Part shown: positions 8,564-18,075 of the stretch, one piece after another
Layout: every line of letters begins with the position of its first letter
How positions within the stretch are numbered: position 1 is the stretch's first letter
Source of the DNA: Streptomyces ortus
GTDB lineage: Bacteria > Actinomycetota > Actinomycetes > Streptomycetales > Streptomycetaceae
Assembly (NCBI RefSeq): GCF_026341275.1
Contig: NZ_JAIFZO010000002.1
Coordinates: forward strand, 6,292,118 to 6,356,117
DNA length: 64,000 nt
Direction: 5' to 3'
Notes under the pieces: model-generated
The model's input: the letters and a program-made list of their open reading frames with translations, nothing else
Told to the model about the DNA's origin: nothing
Databases searched by the model: none
Made by a program: the position numbers and the translations under genes

Positions 8564-9226
8564 TCAGTGGATGATTCCCGTGCGCAGGGCCACCGCCACC
8601 ATGCCGGCGCGGTCGCCCGTGCCGAGCTTGCGGGCGATGCGGGCGAGGTGGCTCTTGACGGTCAGCGCGGACAGGCCCATCGAGACGCCGATGGCCTTGT
8701 TCGACTGGCCCTCGGCCACCAGCCGGAGCACCTCGACCTCGCGGCCGGACAGCTCGCGGTAGCCGCCCGGGTGGCTCGGGGAACCCGGGGGGCGGCGGTG
8801 CATGCGGGCGGCGGCCGAGCCGATGGGGGCGACGCCCGGCCGGGTGGGAAGCCCGACGTTCGTACGGGTGCCGGTGACGACGTAGCCCTTGACGCCGCCC
8901 GCGAGGGCGTTGCGTACGGCGCCGATGTCGTCGGCGGCGGACAGGGCCAGGCCGTTCGGCCAGCCCGCGGCGCGGGTTTCGGACAGGAGGGTGAGGCCGG
9001 AGCCGTCGGGGAGATGGACGTCCGCGACACAGATGTCGCGGGGGTTGCCGATGCGGGGACGAGCCTCCGCGACGGACGAAGCCTCGATCACGTCGCGAAC
9101 ACCGAGCGCCCACAGATGGCGGGTGACGGTGGACCGCACGCGGGGGTCGGCCACGACCACCATCGCGGTCGGCTTGTTCGGGCGGTAGGCGACCAGGCTT
9201 GCGGGCTGCTCAAGGAGAACGGACAC
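8564..9226 (-). CDS. LuxR/NarL-type response regulator
   Basis: 220 residues. The first part (MVVVADPRVRSTVTRHLWALG, then ICVADVHLPDGSGL) is a receiver-like domain with the presumed phospho-acceptor Asp in VADVHLPD, but the usual paired N-terminal acidic residues are reduced to ADP, so phosphorylation may be altered. The C-terminal helix-turn-helix is clear: LSGREVEVLRLVAEGQSNKA, then LSALTVKSHLARIARKLGTGDR. The GTG at 9226 has GGAGG 6 bases before it and is preferred over an upstream in-frame ATG at 9382. No sensor kinase lies beside it, so it is an orphan. Conserved in streptomycetes (SCO6029-like, from memory). Confidence 0.87.
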   Translation of the reverse strand: MSVLLEQPASLVAYRPNKPTAMVVVADPRVRSTVTRHLWALGVRDVIEASSVAEARPRIGNPRDICVADVHLPDGSGLTLLSETRAAGWPNGLALSAADDIGAVRNALAGGVKGYVVTGTRTNVGLPTRPGVAPIGSAAARMHRRPPGSPSHPGGYRELSGREVEVLRLVAEGQSNKAIGVSMGLSALTVKSHLARIARKLGTGDRAGMVAVALRTGIIH

Positions 9227-9731
9227 CAGGCCTCCGGGGGTGCGGGACGGGGGACCGGCTGTGGGGATGAAGCCGGGACGAACCGTGCTTTCAAGGTCAC
9301 AGAGGTCTTCGGCAGCAAACCCGTCCGCCTTTAGAGAATGATCACGATGTGGTGAGTAATAATGCGTGCAATTCGGACGCACGATCGATCATCCGAAGAT
9401 CGAAACGAGTCCGCTCCGCTTCGATACGAGGCCGAAAGTGGTCGTATCGATAAAAGGGCAAACGTGTTTTCGTGCAGGCCGCGGGTGGTCCGGGGGCGCG
9501 TGCGGGGGTCACGGGAGCGCGCTCGGGGCGCAGAAGTGACAGGCCACCCTCCGGAGGTCCCCCGGAAGGGGGAGGCCGGACGGAGGGTTGACGACGCCCC
9601 TCACCACACGACTGAAGCCGCGCCTCCCAGGAGGCGCGGCTTCGGACGGGGTGCCCCATCAGGGGCGCGGGGAACTGCGCGACCAGCCACGACGTACCCG
9701 CGGACAGAATCCGGGCCGCCGCGCGGAGCGC
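9227..9731. promoter_or_regulatory. 505-base gap: regulator promoter region with an inverted repeat; no gene
   Basis: Between about 9335 and 9470 the sequence is unusually AT-rich for this chromosome, as expected of the regulator's promoter. It contains a perfect 9-base inverted repeat, TCGATACGA at 9421-9429 and TCGTATCGA at 9442-9450, with a 12-base spacer; this may bind a dimeric regulator. A hairpin and a copy of the ggggcgcggggaac repeat (9662-9684) occupy the distal end. Short open frames here look like chance frames in GC-rich DNA. Confidence 0.5.
9614..9643 (-). terminator. Hairpin downstream of the DUF3000 gene
   Basis: Arms 9614-9627 and 9630-9643 (GAAGCCGCGCCTCC and its complement) form a perfect 14-bp stem with a 2-base loop, about 90 bases past the DUF3000 stop on the reverse strand. 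Confidence 0.75.
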
Positions 9732-10397
9732 TCAGCGCGACTGGGGCCCCCGCCGCTGCGGCAGCGTCACCACAGACGCATCGCCGGGCGCGGCCGGTGG
9801 CAGGCCGGCGATCTGGGCGAGCAGATCGCACCAGGAGGCCAGATGTGACGCCGTGTCCGGAACCCCGCCCAGACCCTCGCGCGGAGTCCAGGACGCCCGG
9901 ATCTCGATCTGCGACGCCGGGAGCCGCTCGGACAGGCCGCCGAAGTAGTGCGAGCCGGCCCGGGTGACCGTGCCGCTGGGCTCGCCGTACGACAGACCAC
10001 GGGCCTGCAGCGCACCCGTCAGCCAGGACCAGCAGACTTCGGGGAGCAGCGGATCGGAGGCCATCTCCGGCTCCAGTTCCGCACGGACCAGCGTCACCAG
10101 GCGGAACGAGCCCTGCCAGGCGTCGTGTCCCGCCGGGTCGTGCAGCAGGATCAGCCGGCCGTCCGCCAGATCCTCGTCACCGTCGACGACGGCCGCCTCC
10201 AGTGCGTACGCGAACGGTGCGAGCCGTCGCGGTGCCTTCGTGGGATCGATCTCGATCTGCGGCCGCAACCGCGCGGCCCTCAACGCATCGACGGCGGCTC
10301 GAAAAGGCAGCGGAGCCCCCTCCGTCGTATCCCGCTCCCCCTCCTTCGGGTCGTTCGTTCCAGCGCCGTTCGACAGTCGTCCCTCAGCCGCAGCCAT
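9732..10397 (-). CDS. DUF3000 domain-containing protein
   Basis: 221 residues, soluble, no signal peptide. The core (LPFRAAVDALRAARLRPQIEIDPTKAPRRLAPFAYALEA ... WQGSFRLVTLVRAELEPEM) matches the actinobacterial DUF3000 family as I know it; function unknown. The ATG at 10397 gives the conserved length; there is no strong ribosome site. It is divergent from hemE with 204 bases between starts, and this neighbourhood is kept in streptomycetes. A hairpin follows its stop. Confidence 0.78.
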   Translation of the reverse strand: MAAAEGRLSNGAGTNDPKEGERDTTEGAPLPFRAAVDALRAARLRPQIEIDPTKAPRRLAPFAYALEAAVVDGDEDLADGRLILLHDPAGHDAWQGSFRLVTLVRAELEPEMASDPLLPEVCWSWLTGALQARGLSYGEPSGTVTRAGSHYFGGLSERLPASQIEIRASWTPREGLGGVPDTASHLASWCDLLAQIAGLPPAAPGDASVVTLPQRRGPQSR

Positions 10398-10601
10398 GCG
10401 GGGAAGATTAAGGGGAACAGAGCCTTTGCGCAGGGAGAGACACCCGTGCGCCGGACCACTGTCCGGATCGTGTTGCCGTGAAGCGCCCCCGAACGTGCCG
10501 TTTCGCGTGGGTACGGGACGGAGTGCGACGAGTGGCCGCGGGTCCGTCCCCGCGTCGGACCCCGGCTCCCGGTGCCCGCGGACCGTGCGAGACTTTTCGG
10601 T

Positions 10602-11669
10602 GTGAGCGTCATTGACCGCCCCAAGGGCCAGCAGCCGACCGCGACCTACGACTCCGCCTTCCTCAAGGCGTGCAGGCGTGAACCCGTGCCGCACACGCCC
10701 GTGTGGTTCATGCGGCAGGCCGGACGCTCACTGCCCGAGTACCTGAAGGTGCGCGAGGGCATCCCCATGCTGGAGTCCTGCATGCGGCCCGAGCTGGTCG
10801 CCGAGATCACCCTCCAGCCGGTCCGCCGGCACAAGGTGGACGCGGCGATCTACTTCAGCGACATCGTCGTACCGCTGAAGGCCATCGGTGTCGACCTGGA
10901 CATCAAGCCCGGCGTGGGCCCCGTCGTCGAGAAGCCGATCCGCACCCGCGCCGACCTCGACCAGCTGCGCGACCTCACGCCGGACGACGTCTGGTACGTC
11001 ACCGAGGCGATGGGGCTGCTCACCCGTGAGCTGGGCGGCACCCCCCTCATCGGCTTCGCGGGCGCGCCCTTCACCCTCGCGAGCTACCTCGTGGAGGGCG
11101 GCCCGTCCCGCAACCACGAGCACACCAAGTCCCTCATGTACGGCGATCCGCAACTCTGGGCAGACCTGCTCGACCGGCTCGCCGACATCACCGCCGCCTT
11201 CCTGAAGGTGCAGATCGAGGCGGGCGCCTCCGCCGTCCAGCTCTTCGACTCCTGGGTCGGCGCCCTCGCCCCCGCCGACTACCGGCGCTCGGTGCTGCCC
11301 GCCTCCGCGAAGGTCTTCCGGGCCGTCGAGTCGTACGGCGTTCCGCGCATCCACTTCGGGGTGGGTACGGGTGAGCTGCTGGGTCTGATGGGCGAGGCGG
11401 GCGCGGATGTCGTGGGCGTCGACTGGCGGGTGCCGCTGGACGAGGCGGCCCGGCGGGTCGGCCCCGGCCGGGCCCTTCAGGGCAACCTCGACCCCGCCGT
11501 GCTCTTCGCTCCGACCGAGGTCGTGGAGGCGAAGGCGCAGGAGGTGCTCGACGCCGCCGCGGGGCTTGAGGGGCATGTGTTCAACCTGGGGCACGGCGTG
11601 CTGCCGTCGATGGATCCGGACGCGTTGTCCCGGCTCGTGGAGTACGTGCAGACGAGTTCGGTCCGCTAG
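10602..11669 (+). CDS. hemE: Uroporphyrinogen decarboxylase
   Basis: About 355 residues. It removes the four acetate carboxyls of uroporphyrinogen III to give coproporphyrinogen III in haem synthesis; no cofactor is needed. The signature [14 protein letters not shown] near the N-terminus provides the substrate-binding Arg residues, [14 protein letters not shown] follows, and the C-terminal [13 protein letters not shown] motif is intact. I chose the GTG at 10602 (SVIDRPKG); an earlier in-frame ATG at 10572 has no support. The ribosome site is weak. It belongs with the oxidase and hemQ found 4-6 kb downstream. Confidence 0.95.
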   Translation: MSVIDRPKGQQPTATYDSAFLKACRREPVPHTPVWFMRQAGRSLPEYLKVREGIPMLESCMRPELVAEITLQPVRRHKVDAAIYFSDIVVPLKAIGVDLDIKPGVGPVVEKPIRTRADLDQLRDLTPDDVWYVTEAMGLLTRELGGTPLIGFAGAPFTLASYLVEGGPSRNHEHTKSLMYGDPQLWADLLDRLADITAAFLKVQIEAGASAVQLFDSWVGALAPADYRRSVLPASAKVFRAVESYGVPRIHFGVGTGELLGLMGEAGADVVGVDWRVPLDEAARRVGPGRALQGNLDPAVLFAPTEVVEAKAQEVLDAAAGLEGHVFNLGHGVLPSMDPDALSRLVEYVQTSSVR

Positions 11670-11738
11670 ACGCTCACGGGTGCGGCTCCGCCGGGGCCCG
11701 CCGCGTGGTTTCCCGCACCCCTCCCGGGCGCGGGTCGC

Positions 11739-12566
11739 TCACCAGCGGTGGCTGGCCCTTCTGCCCCACAGGAGGCCGCGCGGCTGCGGTGGGGGCGGGG
11801 TGCCCCGGCGCAGGGGCCAGGCCAGGAGCATGCCCGTCAGGAAGCCGACCACGTGGGCCACGTACGCGACGGTGCCGGCCTCGGAGACGCCCCGGCCGGA
11901 CGAGTACACCGCCTGCAGGCCGAACCAGAAGCCCAGCACGATCCAGGCGGGCAGCCGCAGCGGCAGGAAGATCAGGAACGGGACCAGGACCCAGACCCTG
12001 GCCCGTGGGTAGAGGACCAGATACGCGCCCAGCACTCCGGCGATCGCACCCGACGCGCCGATCAGCGGGTCGGTCGAGTCGGCGTTGACCAGCGCGAAGC
12101 CGTAGGCCGCCGCGTAGCCGCAGGCCACGTAGAACAGCGCGTAGCGGACGTGGCCGAGGCGGTCCTCGATGTTGTTGCCGAAGATCAGCAGGAAGAGCAT
12201 GTTGCCGAGCAGGTGCACCCAGCCGCCGTGCACGAACATCGCCGTGAGGACCGACAGCTGCGGTGACTTGTCGTAGCCCGGCGGGCCGACGGCACAGCCT
12301 CGGCCGGTGGCGCCCACCCCCACGTCACCGGTGGGGACCGTCGCCGGGAGGTGCCCGTGGATCAGCTCCCGCGGGATCGCCGCCCAGTGCTCCAGGAAGG
12401 CGTGCAGCTGGCACAGCTGCGCCAGCTGGGACGGAGCGCTCTCGCCGGTGAGCGAACTCGCCACGCCCGGAGTGGCCAGGAAGACCACGAAGTTGGCGGC
12501 GATCAGCGCGTACGTCACATAGGGCGTGCGGCGGGCCGGGTTCACGTCATGGACGGGTATGACCAC
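11739..12566 (-). CDS. Rhomboid-family intramembrane serine protease
   Basis: About 275 residues with six or more hydrophobic helices. The catalytic Ser lies in IGASGAIAGVLGAYL (GxSG), the His in YVAHVVGFLTGML, and the upstream FVHGGWVHLLGNMLFL motif is typical of rhomboids. They cut single-pass membrane proteins within the bilayer; the substrate here is unknown. A long Cys- and Gly-containing loop between helices 1 and 2 is the odd feature. The GTG at 12566 has AGGA 7 bases upstream. It is divergent from a small hypothetical gene with 101 bases between starts. Confidence 0.92.
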   Translation of the reverse strand: MVIPVHDVNPARRTPYVTYALIAANFVVFLATPGVASSLTGESAPSQLAQLCQLHAFLEHWAAIPRELIHGHLPATVPTGDVGVGATGRGCAVGPPGYDKSPQLSVLTAMFVHGGWVHLLGNMLFLLIFGNNIEDRLGHVRYALFYVACGYAAAYGFALVNADSTDPLIGASGAIAGVLGAYLVLYPRARVWVLVPFLIFLPLRLPAWIVLGFWFGLQAVYSSGRGVSEAGTVAYVAHVVGFLTGMLLAWPLRRGTPPPPQPRGLLWGRRASHRW

Positions 12567-12667
12567 GAGGGAATCCTGCCCCGGTTCGGGGAGTCTGAAC
12601 GGGCGCGGGGTCGCGTGCGTATGTTTCGGCAACCGCCAGTGATCCCGCAATACGTGAGGAACAGGTC

Positions 12668-13018
12668 ATGAACGACCGAGCCGCTCAGCCGTTGATCGCC
12701 ACGCCGGACGGCGAGGCGGAACTCGCCGTGGTCCTCAGGCTGTCCTGGGAGGACGTGGCCGCCCTGGGCCAGGAGGCGGGGCGGCTCGCCGCGAGCATGC
12801 AGCGGCCCGTGACGCTGGACGAGGCGGCGAGCCATCGGCTGCGGGCGCGGCAGGTGGGATCGCACGCGCGGCCCGCCGCCGCTGCCTCCGCCATGCCGGC
12901 GGCGGCGCCCGCCGTGGGCGGGCCCCAGGTCTCCGCGGTGTCGTCGTTGTCGCGGACGCCGGGGGAACAGGCCCGGCAGGCCATAGAGAAGATAAACGGC
13001 AACGCGCAGGGGGCTTGA
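12668..13018 (+). CDS. Small conserved hypothetical protein
   Basis: 116 residues, no signal or membrane helix. The N-terminal half (LIATPDGEAELAVVLRLSWEDVAALGQEAGRLAASM) is a plausible folded helix-strand unit, and the C-terminal half is an Ala/Pro/Ser-rich linker ending QARQAIEKINGNAQGA. A GAGGA site precedes the ATG. I do not recognise a function. It is divergently paired with the rhomboid gene and convergent with the flavoprotein gene. Confidence 0.65.
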   Translation: MNDRAAQPLIATPDGEAELAVVLRLSWEDVAALGQEAGRLAASMQRPVTLDEAASHRLRARQVGSHARPAAAASAMPAAAPAVGGPQVSAVSSLSRTPGEQARQAIEKINGNAQGA

Positions 13019-13036
13019 GGGGCCGCGGACCCGGTC

Positions 13037-14437
13037 CTACCGCGCCGACTTGCGGACCGCTGTCACCGCCTTGCGGGCCGCCACCAGGATCGGGTCCCAG
13101 ACCGGGGAGAACGGCGGGGCGTAGCCGAGGTCCAGGGCCGTCATCTGTTCCACCGTCATACCCGCCGTGAGGGCGACGGCGGCGATGTCCACACGCTTGG
13201 CGGCGCCCTCCCGGCCGACGATCTGGACACCCAGGAGGCGGCCGGTGCGCAGCTCGGCGAGCATCTTGACCGTCATGAGGTCGGCCTTCGGGTAGTAACC
13301 CGCGCTGTTCGTCGACTCGATCGTGACCGCCTCGAAGCGCAGCCCCGCCCGGTGCGCGTCCTTCTCGCGCAGACCGGTGCGGGCGATCTCCAGGTCGCAG
13401 ACCTTGCTGACCGCCGTGCCCACGACACCGGGGAAGGTGGCGTAGCCGCCGCCGACGTTCGAACCGATCACCTGGCCGTGCTTGTTGGCGTGGGTGCCCA
13501 GCGCGATGTGGCGCTCGCTGCCCGACACCAGGTCCAGCACCTCGACGCAGTCGCCGCCCGCCCAGATGTTCTCGTGGCCGCGCACCCGCATGGCCAGGTC
13601 CGTCAGTAGTCCCCGGTGGTCGCCGAGCGGCAGCCCCGCGGCTTCGGCGAGCGCCGTCTCCGGCCGGACGCCGATGCCGAGGACCACGACGTCCGCCGGG
13701 TACTCGGCGTCCTCCGTGACGACCGCGCGCACCCGGCCGTCGTCACCGGTGAGGATCTTGGTGACCTCGGCGTCGTTCACCATGGTGATGTTCATGCCCT
13801 CCATGGCGTCGTGCACCAGGCGGCCCATGTCCGGGTCGAGCGTGGCCATCGGCTCCCTGCCGCGGTTGACGACCGTCACCTCGTACCCGCGGTTGATCAG
13901 CGCCTCGGCCATCTCCACACCGATGTAGCCCGCGCCGATCACGACCGCGCGCCGGCCCTCCGTACGGCTCAGCGTGTCGATGAGGGCCTGTCCGTCGTCG
14001 AGGGTCTGCACCCCGTGCACCCCGGGCGCGTCGATGCCGGGCAGCGGCGGACGCACCGGACGGGCGCCCGTCGCGATCACGAGCTTGTCGTACGACGTCC
14101 ACGCCTCGGTCCCGGAGTCCAGGTCGCGGGAGCGCACCCGGCCGCCGTCGACGTCGAGTTCCGTTACCTCCGTACGCATCCGCAGGTCGATCCCGCGTTC
14201 CCGGTGCTCCTCGGGCGAGCGGGCGATCAGCTTGTCCCGGTCGTCGACCTCGCCGCCCACCCAGTACGGGATGCCGCACGCGGAGAAGGAGCTGAAGTGC
14301 CCCCGCTCGAAAGCGATGATCTCCAATGCGTCGGGGCCCTTCAGCCTGCGCGCCTGGGACGCGGCGGACATGCCCGCCGCGTCCCCTCCGACGACCACCA
14401 GACGCTCTTTCGTACGGTTCTCGCGACTCATAGTCAT
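13037..14437 (-). CDS. FAD-dependent pyridine nucleotide-disulfide oxidoreductase (CoA-disulfide reductase/NADH oxidase-like)
   Basis: 466 residues. N-terminal FAD site VVVGGDAAGMSAASQARR, then SFSACGIPYWVGG, whose single active Cys is the hallmark of the CoA-disulfide reductase/Nox group. A second Rossmann site for NAD(P)H is AVVIGAGYIGVEMAEAL, and GIGVRPETALAEAAG...IWAGGDCVEVLD is the FAD-binding end. The C-terminal dimerisation domain is present. Likely roles are reduction of CoA or low-molecular-weight disulfides or of oxygen; the sequence does not decide between them. ATG at 14437, with a second ATG two codons later. It ends 18 bases from the convergent small gene. Confidence 0.88.
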   Translation of the reverse strand: MTMSRENRTKERLVVVGGDAAGMSAASQARRLKGPDALEIIAFERGHFSSFSACGIPYWVGGEVDDRDKLIARSPEEHRERGIDLRMRTEVTELDVDGGRVRSRDLDSGTEAWTSYDKLVIATGARPVRPPLPGIDAPGVHGVQTLDDGQALIDTLSRTEGRRAVVIGAGYIGVEMAEALINRGYEVTVVNRGREPMATLDPDMGRLVHDAMEGMNITMVNDAEVTKILTGDDGRVRAVVTEDAEYPADVVVLGIGVRPETALAEAAGLPLGDHRGLLTDLAMRVRGHENIWAGGDCVEVLDLVSGSERHIALGTHANKHGQVIGSNVGGGYATFPGVVGTAVSKVCDLEIARTGLREKDAHRAGLRFEAVTIESTNSAGYYPKADLMTVKMLAELRTGRLLGVQIVGREGAAKRVDIAAVALTAGMTVEQMTALDLGYAPPFSPVWDPILVAARKAVTAVRKSAR

Positions 14438-14464
14438 GCGAACACGCTACGGCGGTCCGGCATT

Positions 14465-15484
14465 TCAGTCCCGCTCAGGCTCGCCGCCCGTCGTCGGGGC
14501 CGGGGCCGGGGCCGGGGCCGGGCCCGGAGTCGCGGTCGCGGTCACCGTCGCGGGGCGCGGTGTCCGGCCGCGCAGGAAACGCGCCCAGAGGAACAGCAGC
14601 AGCGCCGCGCCCACCAGGAAGGGCAGCACCGCGCCCAGCGCCAGCGCGATCCAGCGGAACATCGTGACGAACGCGTCCCAGCCGCCCCCGAGCGCGTCGG
14701 CGAAACCGGGGTCGTCGTCCTCGGCGGCCTTCTTCACCGGTGTCTCGGACAGCGACAACGTGATCGTGGCCAGGCTCGTACGGTCCTTCAGGGAGGCCTG
14801 CTGGGCCAGCAGCGACTCCAGGTCGGCCTGGCGGGTGCTCAACTCGCCCTCCAGGGTGACCACATCGCTCAGCTTGGAGGCCCGGTCCATCAGCTCGCGG
14901 ATCCGCGCCACGCTGGCCCGCTGCGTCTTGACGCGGCTCTCCACGTCGACGACCTGCCCGGTGACGTCCTCCGCCTTCGCCTTGAGGTCGAGGAGCTTGC
15001 CCGTGCCCGCCAGTTCGGTGCGGACCTCCTCGTACTTCTCCGCCGGGACCCGCAGGACGACACGGGACCGCTCGTGGCCCGCGGAGTCGCGGTCCGTGGT
15101 CTCGTCGCCGACCATGCCGCCGGCGTTCTCGACCACGGTGCGGGCCTCGGCGAGCGACTTCGGTACGTCCTTGACCCGCACGGTCAGCGAGGCGGTGTGG
15201 ATGATGTGGGCGGTCGGGCCGGGCACCGGAGCGGTCTGCTCGCCCTTGCCGCCGCCCGCGCCGCTGTCGGCCGCGCTGCCGTCGGCCGCCGCGCCCGCTC
15301 CCGTGTCCCTGGCGTCCGAGCGGGCGGCCTTGTCGCCGGCCGAGCTGTCCGCCCCGCCGTCGGCCGGGCTGCTGCACCCGGTGAGGGCGAGGGCGCCGGA
15401 GAGCAGCAGCACCGCCAGCCCCTGTACGGGCCGGCCGGGCCGGACGGACCGGTGTCGAGTCGTGCCACTGCCGTGTGTCCGCAT
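14465..15484 (-). CDS. DUF4349 domain-containing membrane lipoprotein
   Basis: 339 residues. A signal peptide ends in the lipobox ALTGC, with Cys37 as lipidation site. A Gly/Ala/Asp-rich linker (about 40-90) is followed by the DUF4349 domain (IIHTASLTVRVKDVPKSLAEA...) with a coiled-coil stretch around ELMDRASKLSDVVTLEGELSTRQADL. A C-terminal helix (WIALALGAVLPFLVGAALLLFLWA) re-enters the membrane, and the last 30 residues are a Pro/Ala repeat encoded by short ccgggg tandem units. The function of the family is not established. It is upstream of and same-strand with the flavoprotein gene. Confidence 0.82.
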   Translation of the reverse strand: MRTHGSGTTRHRSVRPGRPVQGLAVLLLSGALALTGCSSPADGGADSSAGDKAARSDARDTGAGAAADGSAADSGAGGGKGEQTAPVPGPTAHIIHTASLTVRVKDVPKSLAEARTVVENAGGMVGDETTDRDSAGHERSRVVLRVPAEKYEEVRTELAGTGKLLDLKAKAEDVTGQVVDVESRVKTQRASVARIRELMDRASKLSDVVTLEGELSTRQADLESLLAQQASLKDRTSLATITLSLSETPVKKAAEDDDPGFADALGGGWDAFVTMFRWIALALGAVLPFLVGAALLLFLWARFLRGRTPRPATVTATATPGPAPAPAPAPTTGGEPERD

Positions 15485-15676
15485 GTCGGTGTACCCCCGA
15501 GGTGTCGTGATGAGCGTCGTGACGACTTACGTTCCTTCGACGCCCGAGCACCGCAGGACGTTGGCCGGTTCCGGTCCCGAAGAGGTCACGGTCCGGCCTC
15601 GTCACGGACACCCTCGTCGCGCGCCGGGGCGCCGGGGGCCCGGGAGAGGGCGTGCCGGGTCTGGGACAGTGGACAC

Positions 15677-17170
15677 ATGCACGCAGACACACCTACGGGC
15701 CCGGGGCACGTCGTCGTCATCGGGGGCGGCATCGCCGGTCTGGCCGCCGCGCACCGGCTGCTGGACGGCGGCGCGCACGTGACCGTCCTGGAGGCCTCCG
15801 ACCGGCTCGGCGGCAAGCTGCTGCCGGGCTCGATCGCGGGCGCCCGGGTCGACCTCGGCGCCGAGTCGATGCTCGCGCGACGGCCCGAGGCGGTCGCGCT
15901 GGCCCGCCGGGTCGGTCTCGCCGACCGGCTCCGGCCGCCGAACACGGCGGGCGCCTCGATCTGGACGCGCGGGGCCCTGCGGCCCATGCCCAAGGGACAC
16001 GTCATGGGGGTCCCCGCCGACGCGGCGGCCCTCTCCGGGGTGCTCTCCGACGAAGGACTGCGCCGCATCGAGCGCGACCGCGAACTGCCGCGCACGGAGG
16101 TCGGCGACGACGTGGCGGTGGGCGCCTTCGTCGCCGAGCGCCTCGGCCGCGAGGTCGTCGACCGGCTCGTCGAGCCCCTGCTCGGCGGGGTCTACGCGGG
16201 CGACGCGTACCGCATTTCGATGCGTTCGGCCGTCCCGCAGCTCTTCGAGGCCGCCCGTGCGCACGCCTCGCTGACGGAGGCGGTCCGCGAGATCCAGGCG
16301 AAGGCCGCGCGCGGCCTCAGGCCGGACCAGCCGGCCGGCCCGGTCTTCATGGGCATCGAGGGCGGCGTCGGCCGACTGCCGCTCGCGGTCGCCGAGTGGG
16401 TACGCGCCCGGGGCGGGGAGATCGTCACGGGAGCGCCGGTCACGGAGCTGCGACGGGTCACGGGCGACGCGGCCGGCGCGGCACGGCGGGAGGGCTGGCG
16501 GGTCGTCACGGCCGACCGGACCCTGGTGGCCGACGCCGTCGTCGTGGCGGTCCCCGCGGGCGCCGCCGCCGCACTGCTCGCCGCCGAGGCCCCCGCCGCG
16601 GCGGCCGAGGTCGCGGCCGTCGAGTACGCCTCCATGGCGCTGATCACCCTCGCCTACCGCCGGGACGGGACCGCCCTCCCCGAAGGCAGCGGTTTCCTGG
16701 TCCCGCCCGTCGACGGGCGGACCATCAAGGCGTCGACGTTCGCGTCCCAGAAGTGGGGCTGGATCGCCGAGGAGAACCCGGACACGGTGGTCCTGCGCAC
16801 CTCCGTGGGCCGCTACGGGGAGACGGAGATCCTCGGCCGCGAGGACGCCGACCTCGTCGAGGTGTCCCGGCACGACCTGCGCGAGGCCACCGGCCTCACC
16901 GCGGAGCCCTTGGAGACCCGGGTGACCCGCTGGGACGACGGCCTGCCCCAGTACCCGGTCGGGCACCACGCGCGCGTGGCCCGCATCCGCGAACACGTCG
17001 CGAAGCTGCCGGGCCTCGCCGTGTGCGGAGCGGCGTACGACGGGGTGGGCATCCCGGCCTGCGTCGCGAGCGCGAACGCCGCCGTGGACCGGCTGCGGGG
17101 CGACGACCGGCTGACGGACGCGCTGACCGCCGACCCGGTGCAGAGCCTGCACGGCGGAGCGGGAGAATAG
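15677..17170 (+). CDS. hemG: HemY-type protoporphyrinogen/coproporphyrinogen oxidase
   Basis: About 497 residues. The N-terminal [18 protein letters not shown] binds FAD, and [11 protein letters not shown] continues the amine-oxidase fold; the C-terminal [20 protein letters not shown] closes the FAD site. Because the next gene is hemQ, this enzyme most likely oxidises coproporphyrinogen III to coproporphyrin III (the CgoX role of Gram-positive bacteria). The ATG at 15677 is 4-5 codons before the FAD motif. The frame stays open over 2 kb upstream but that part is antisense to two real genes. Confidence 0.92.
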   Translation: MHADTPTGPGHVVVIGGGIAGLAAAHRLLDGGAHVTVLEASDRLGGKLLPGSIAGARVDLGAESMLARRPEAVALARRVGLADRLRPPNTAGASIWTRGALRPMPKGHVMGVPADAAALSGVLSDEGLRRIERDRELPRTEVGDDVAVGAFVAERLGREVVDRLVEPLLGGVYAGDAYRISMRSAVPQLFEAARAHASLTEAVREIQAKAARGLRPDQPAGPVFMGIEGGVGRLPLAVAEWVRARGGEIVTGAPVTELRRVTGDAAGAARREGWRVVTADRTLVADAVVVAVPAGAAAALLAAEAPAAAAEVAAVEYASMALITLAYRRDGTALPEGSGFLVPPVDGRTIKASTFASQKWGWIAEENPDTVVLRTSVGRYGETEILGREDADLVEVSRHDLREATGLTAEPLETRVTRWDDGLPQYPVGHHARVARIREHVAKLPGLAVCGAAYDGVGIPACVASANAAVDRLRGDDRLTDALTADPVQSLHGGAGE

Positions 17171-17174
17171 CCCC

Positions 17175-17906
17175 ATGAGTGACGACGCCCCCACCACCGG
17201 CCCGGCCAGGACCCCGAACGCCGGCAAGAAGGCCAAGGACCTCAACGAGGTCATCCGCTACACCCTGTGGTCCGTGTTCAAACTGCGCGACGTGCTCCCC
17301 GAAGACCGTGCCGGTTACGCGGACGAGGTCCAGGAGCTGTTCGACCAGCTCGCAGCCAAGGACGTCACGGTCCGCGGCACGTACGACGTGTCCGGGCTGC
17401 GCGCCGACGCCGACGTCATGATCTGGTGGCACGCCGAGACCGCCGACCAGCTGCAGGAGGCGTACAACCTCTTCCGGCGTACGAAGCTGGGGCGCGCGCT
17501 GGAGCCGGTCTGGTCGAACATGGCGCTGCACCGGCCGGCGGAGTTCAACCGCTCGCACGTGCCGGCGTTCCTCGCAGACGAGACGCCGCGCGACTACATC
17601 AGCGTGTATCCGTTCGTGCGCTCCTACGACTGGTACCTGCTGCCGGACGAGGACCGCCGCCGGATGCTCGCGGACCACGGGAAGATGGCGCGCGGCTACC
17701 CGGACGTGCGGGCCAACACGGTCGCGTCGTTCTCGCTGGGCGACTACGAGTGGATCCTCGCGTTCGAGGCGGACGAGCTGTACCGCATCGTGGACCTGAT
17801 GCGCCACCTCCGCGCGTCGGAGGCCCGCATGCACGTCCGCGAGGAGGTCCCGTTCTACACGGGCCGCCGAAAGTCGGTAACGGAACTGGTAGCGGCCCTG
17901 GCCTGA
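17175..17906 (+). CDS. hemQ: Coproheme decarboxylase HemQ/ChdC
   Basis: 243 residues of the chlorite-dismutase-like family. It converts coproheme to haem b using peroxide, the last step of the coproporphyrin-dependent pathway. His168 ([12 protein letters not shown]) is at the axial-ligand position and Tyr145 ([12 protein letters not shown]) at the position of the radical-forming Tyr known from Firmicute ChdC. The stop of the oxidase and the ATG here are 4 bases apart, with a CGGGAGA ribosome site inside the oxidase tail, so the two are co-transcribed. Coproporphyrin ferrochelatase is not in this window. Confidence 0.94.
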   Translation: MSDDAPTTGPARTPNAGKKAKDLNEVIRYTLWSVFKLRDVLPEDRAGYADEVQELFDQLAAKDVTVRGTYDVSGLRADADVMIWWHAETADQLQEAYNLFRRTKLGRALEPVWSNMALHRPAEFNRSHVPAFLADETPRDYISVYPFVRSYDWYLLPDEDRRRMLADHGKMARGYPDVRANTVASFSLGDYEWILAFEADELYRIVDLMRHLRASEARMHVREEVPFYTGRRKSVTELVAALA

Positions 17907-17930
17907 CCCCTTCAGGGGCAGGGCTTTTCG

Positions 17931-18064
17931 GGGGCGCGGGGAACGGCGCAGTCTTTTGTCTTTAGGGGCGCGGGGAACGGCGCAGTCTTTGGCTTGTAGG
18001 GGGCGCGGGGAACGGCGCAGTCCTTCGCCCACGCGCCGCCGACCGCACCGTTCCCCGCGCCCCC
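17931..18064. repeat. Array of three direct and one inverted copies of the ggggcgcggggaac repeat
   Basis: The unit GGGGCGCGGGGAACGGCGCA (followed by GTC) occurs at 17931-17953, 17965-17987 and 18000-18022, with an inverted copy (ccgttccccgcgcccc) at 18049-18064. The third and inverted copies can pair into a long hairpin between the convergent hemQ and hydrolase genes, so the block probably serves as a bidirectional terminator. Related copies lie near 6966, 9662, 24843-24953 and 35070-35176. Confidence 0.85.
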
Positions 18065-18075
18065 GAAGGGCGCCC

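Noticed and set aside
13616-17170. 1184-residue forward frame ending in the HemY-type oxidase
   Set aside because: The first 687 codons are antisense to the flavoprotein and DUF4349 genes and lack any domain; only the part from 15677 is real.
17931-18064. Possible CRISPR array
   Set aside because: Only three irregularly spaced direct copies with 11-12 base gaps, plus inverted copies elsewhere; no cas genes.
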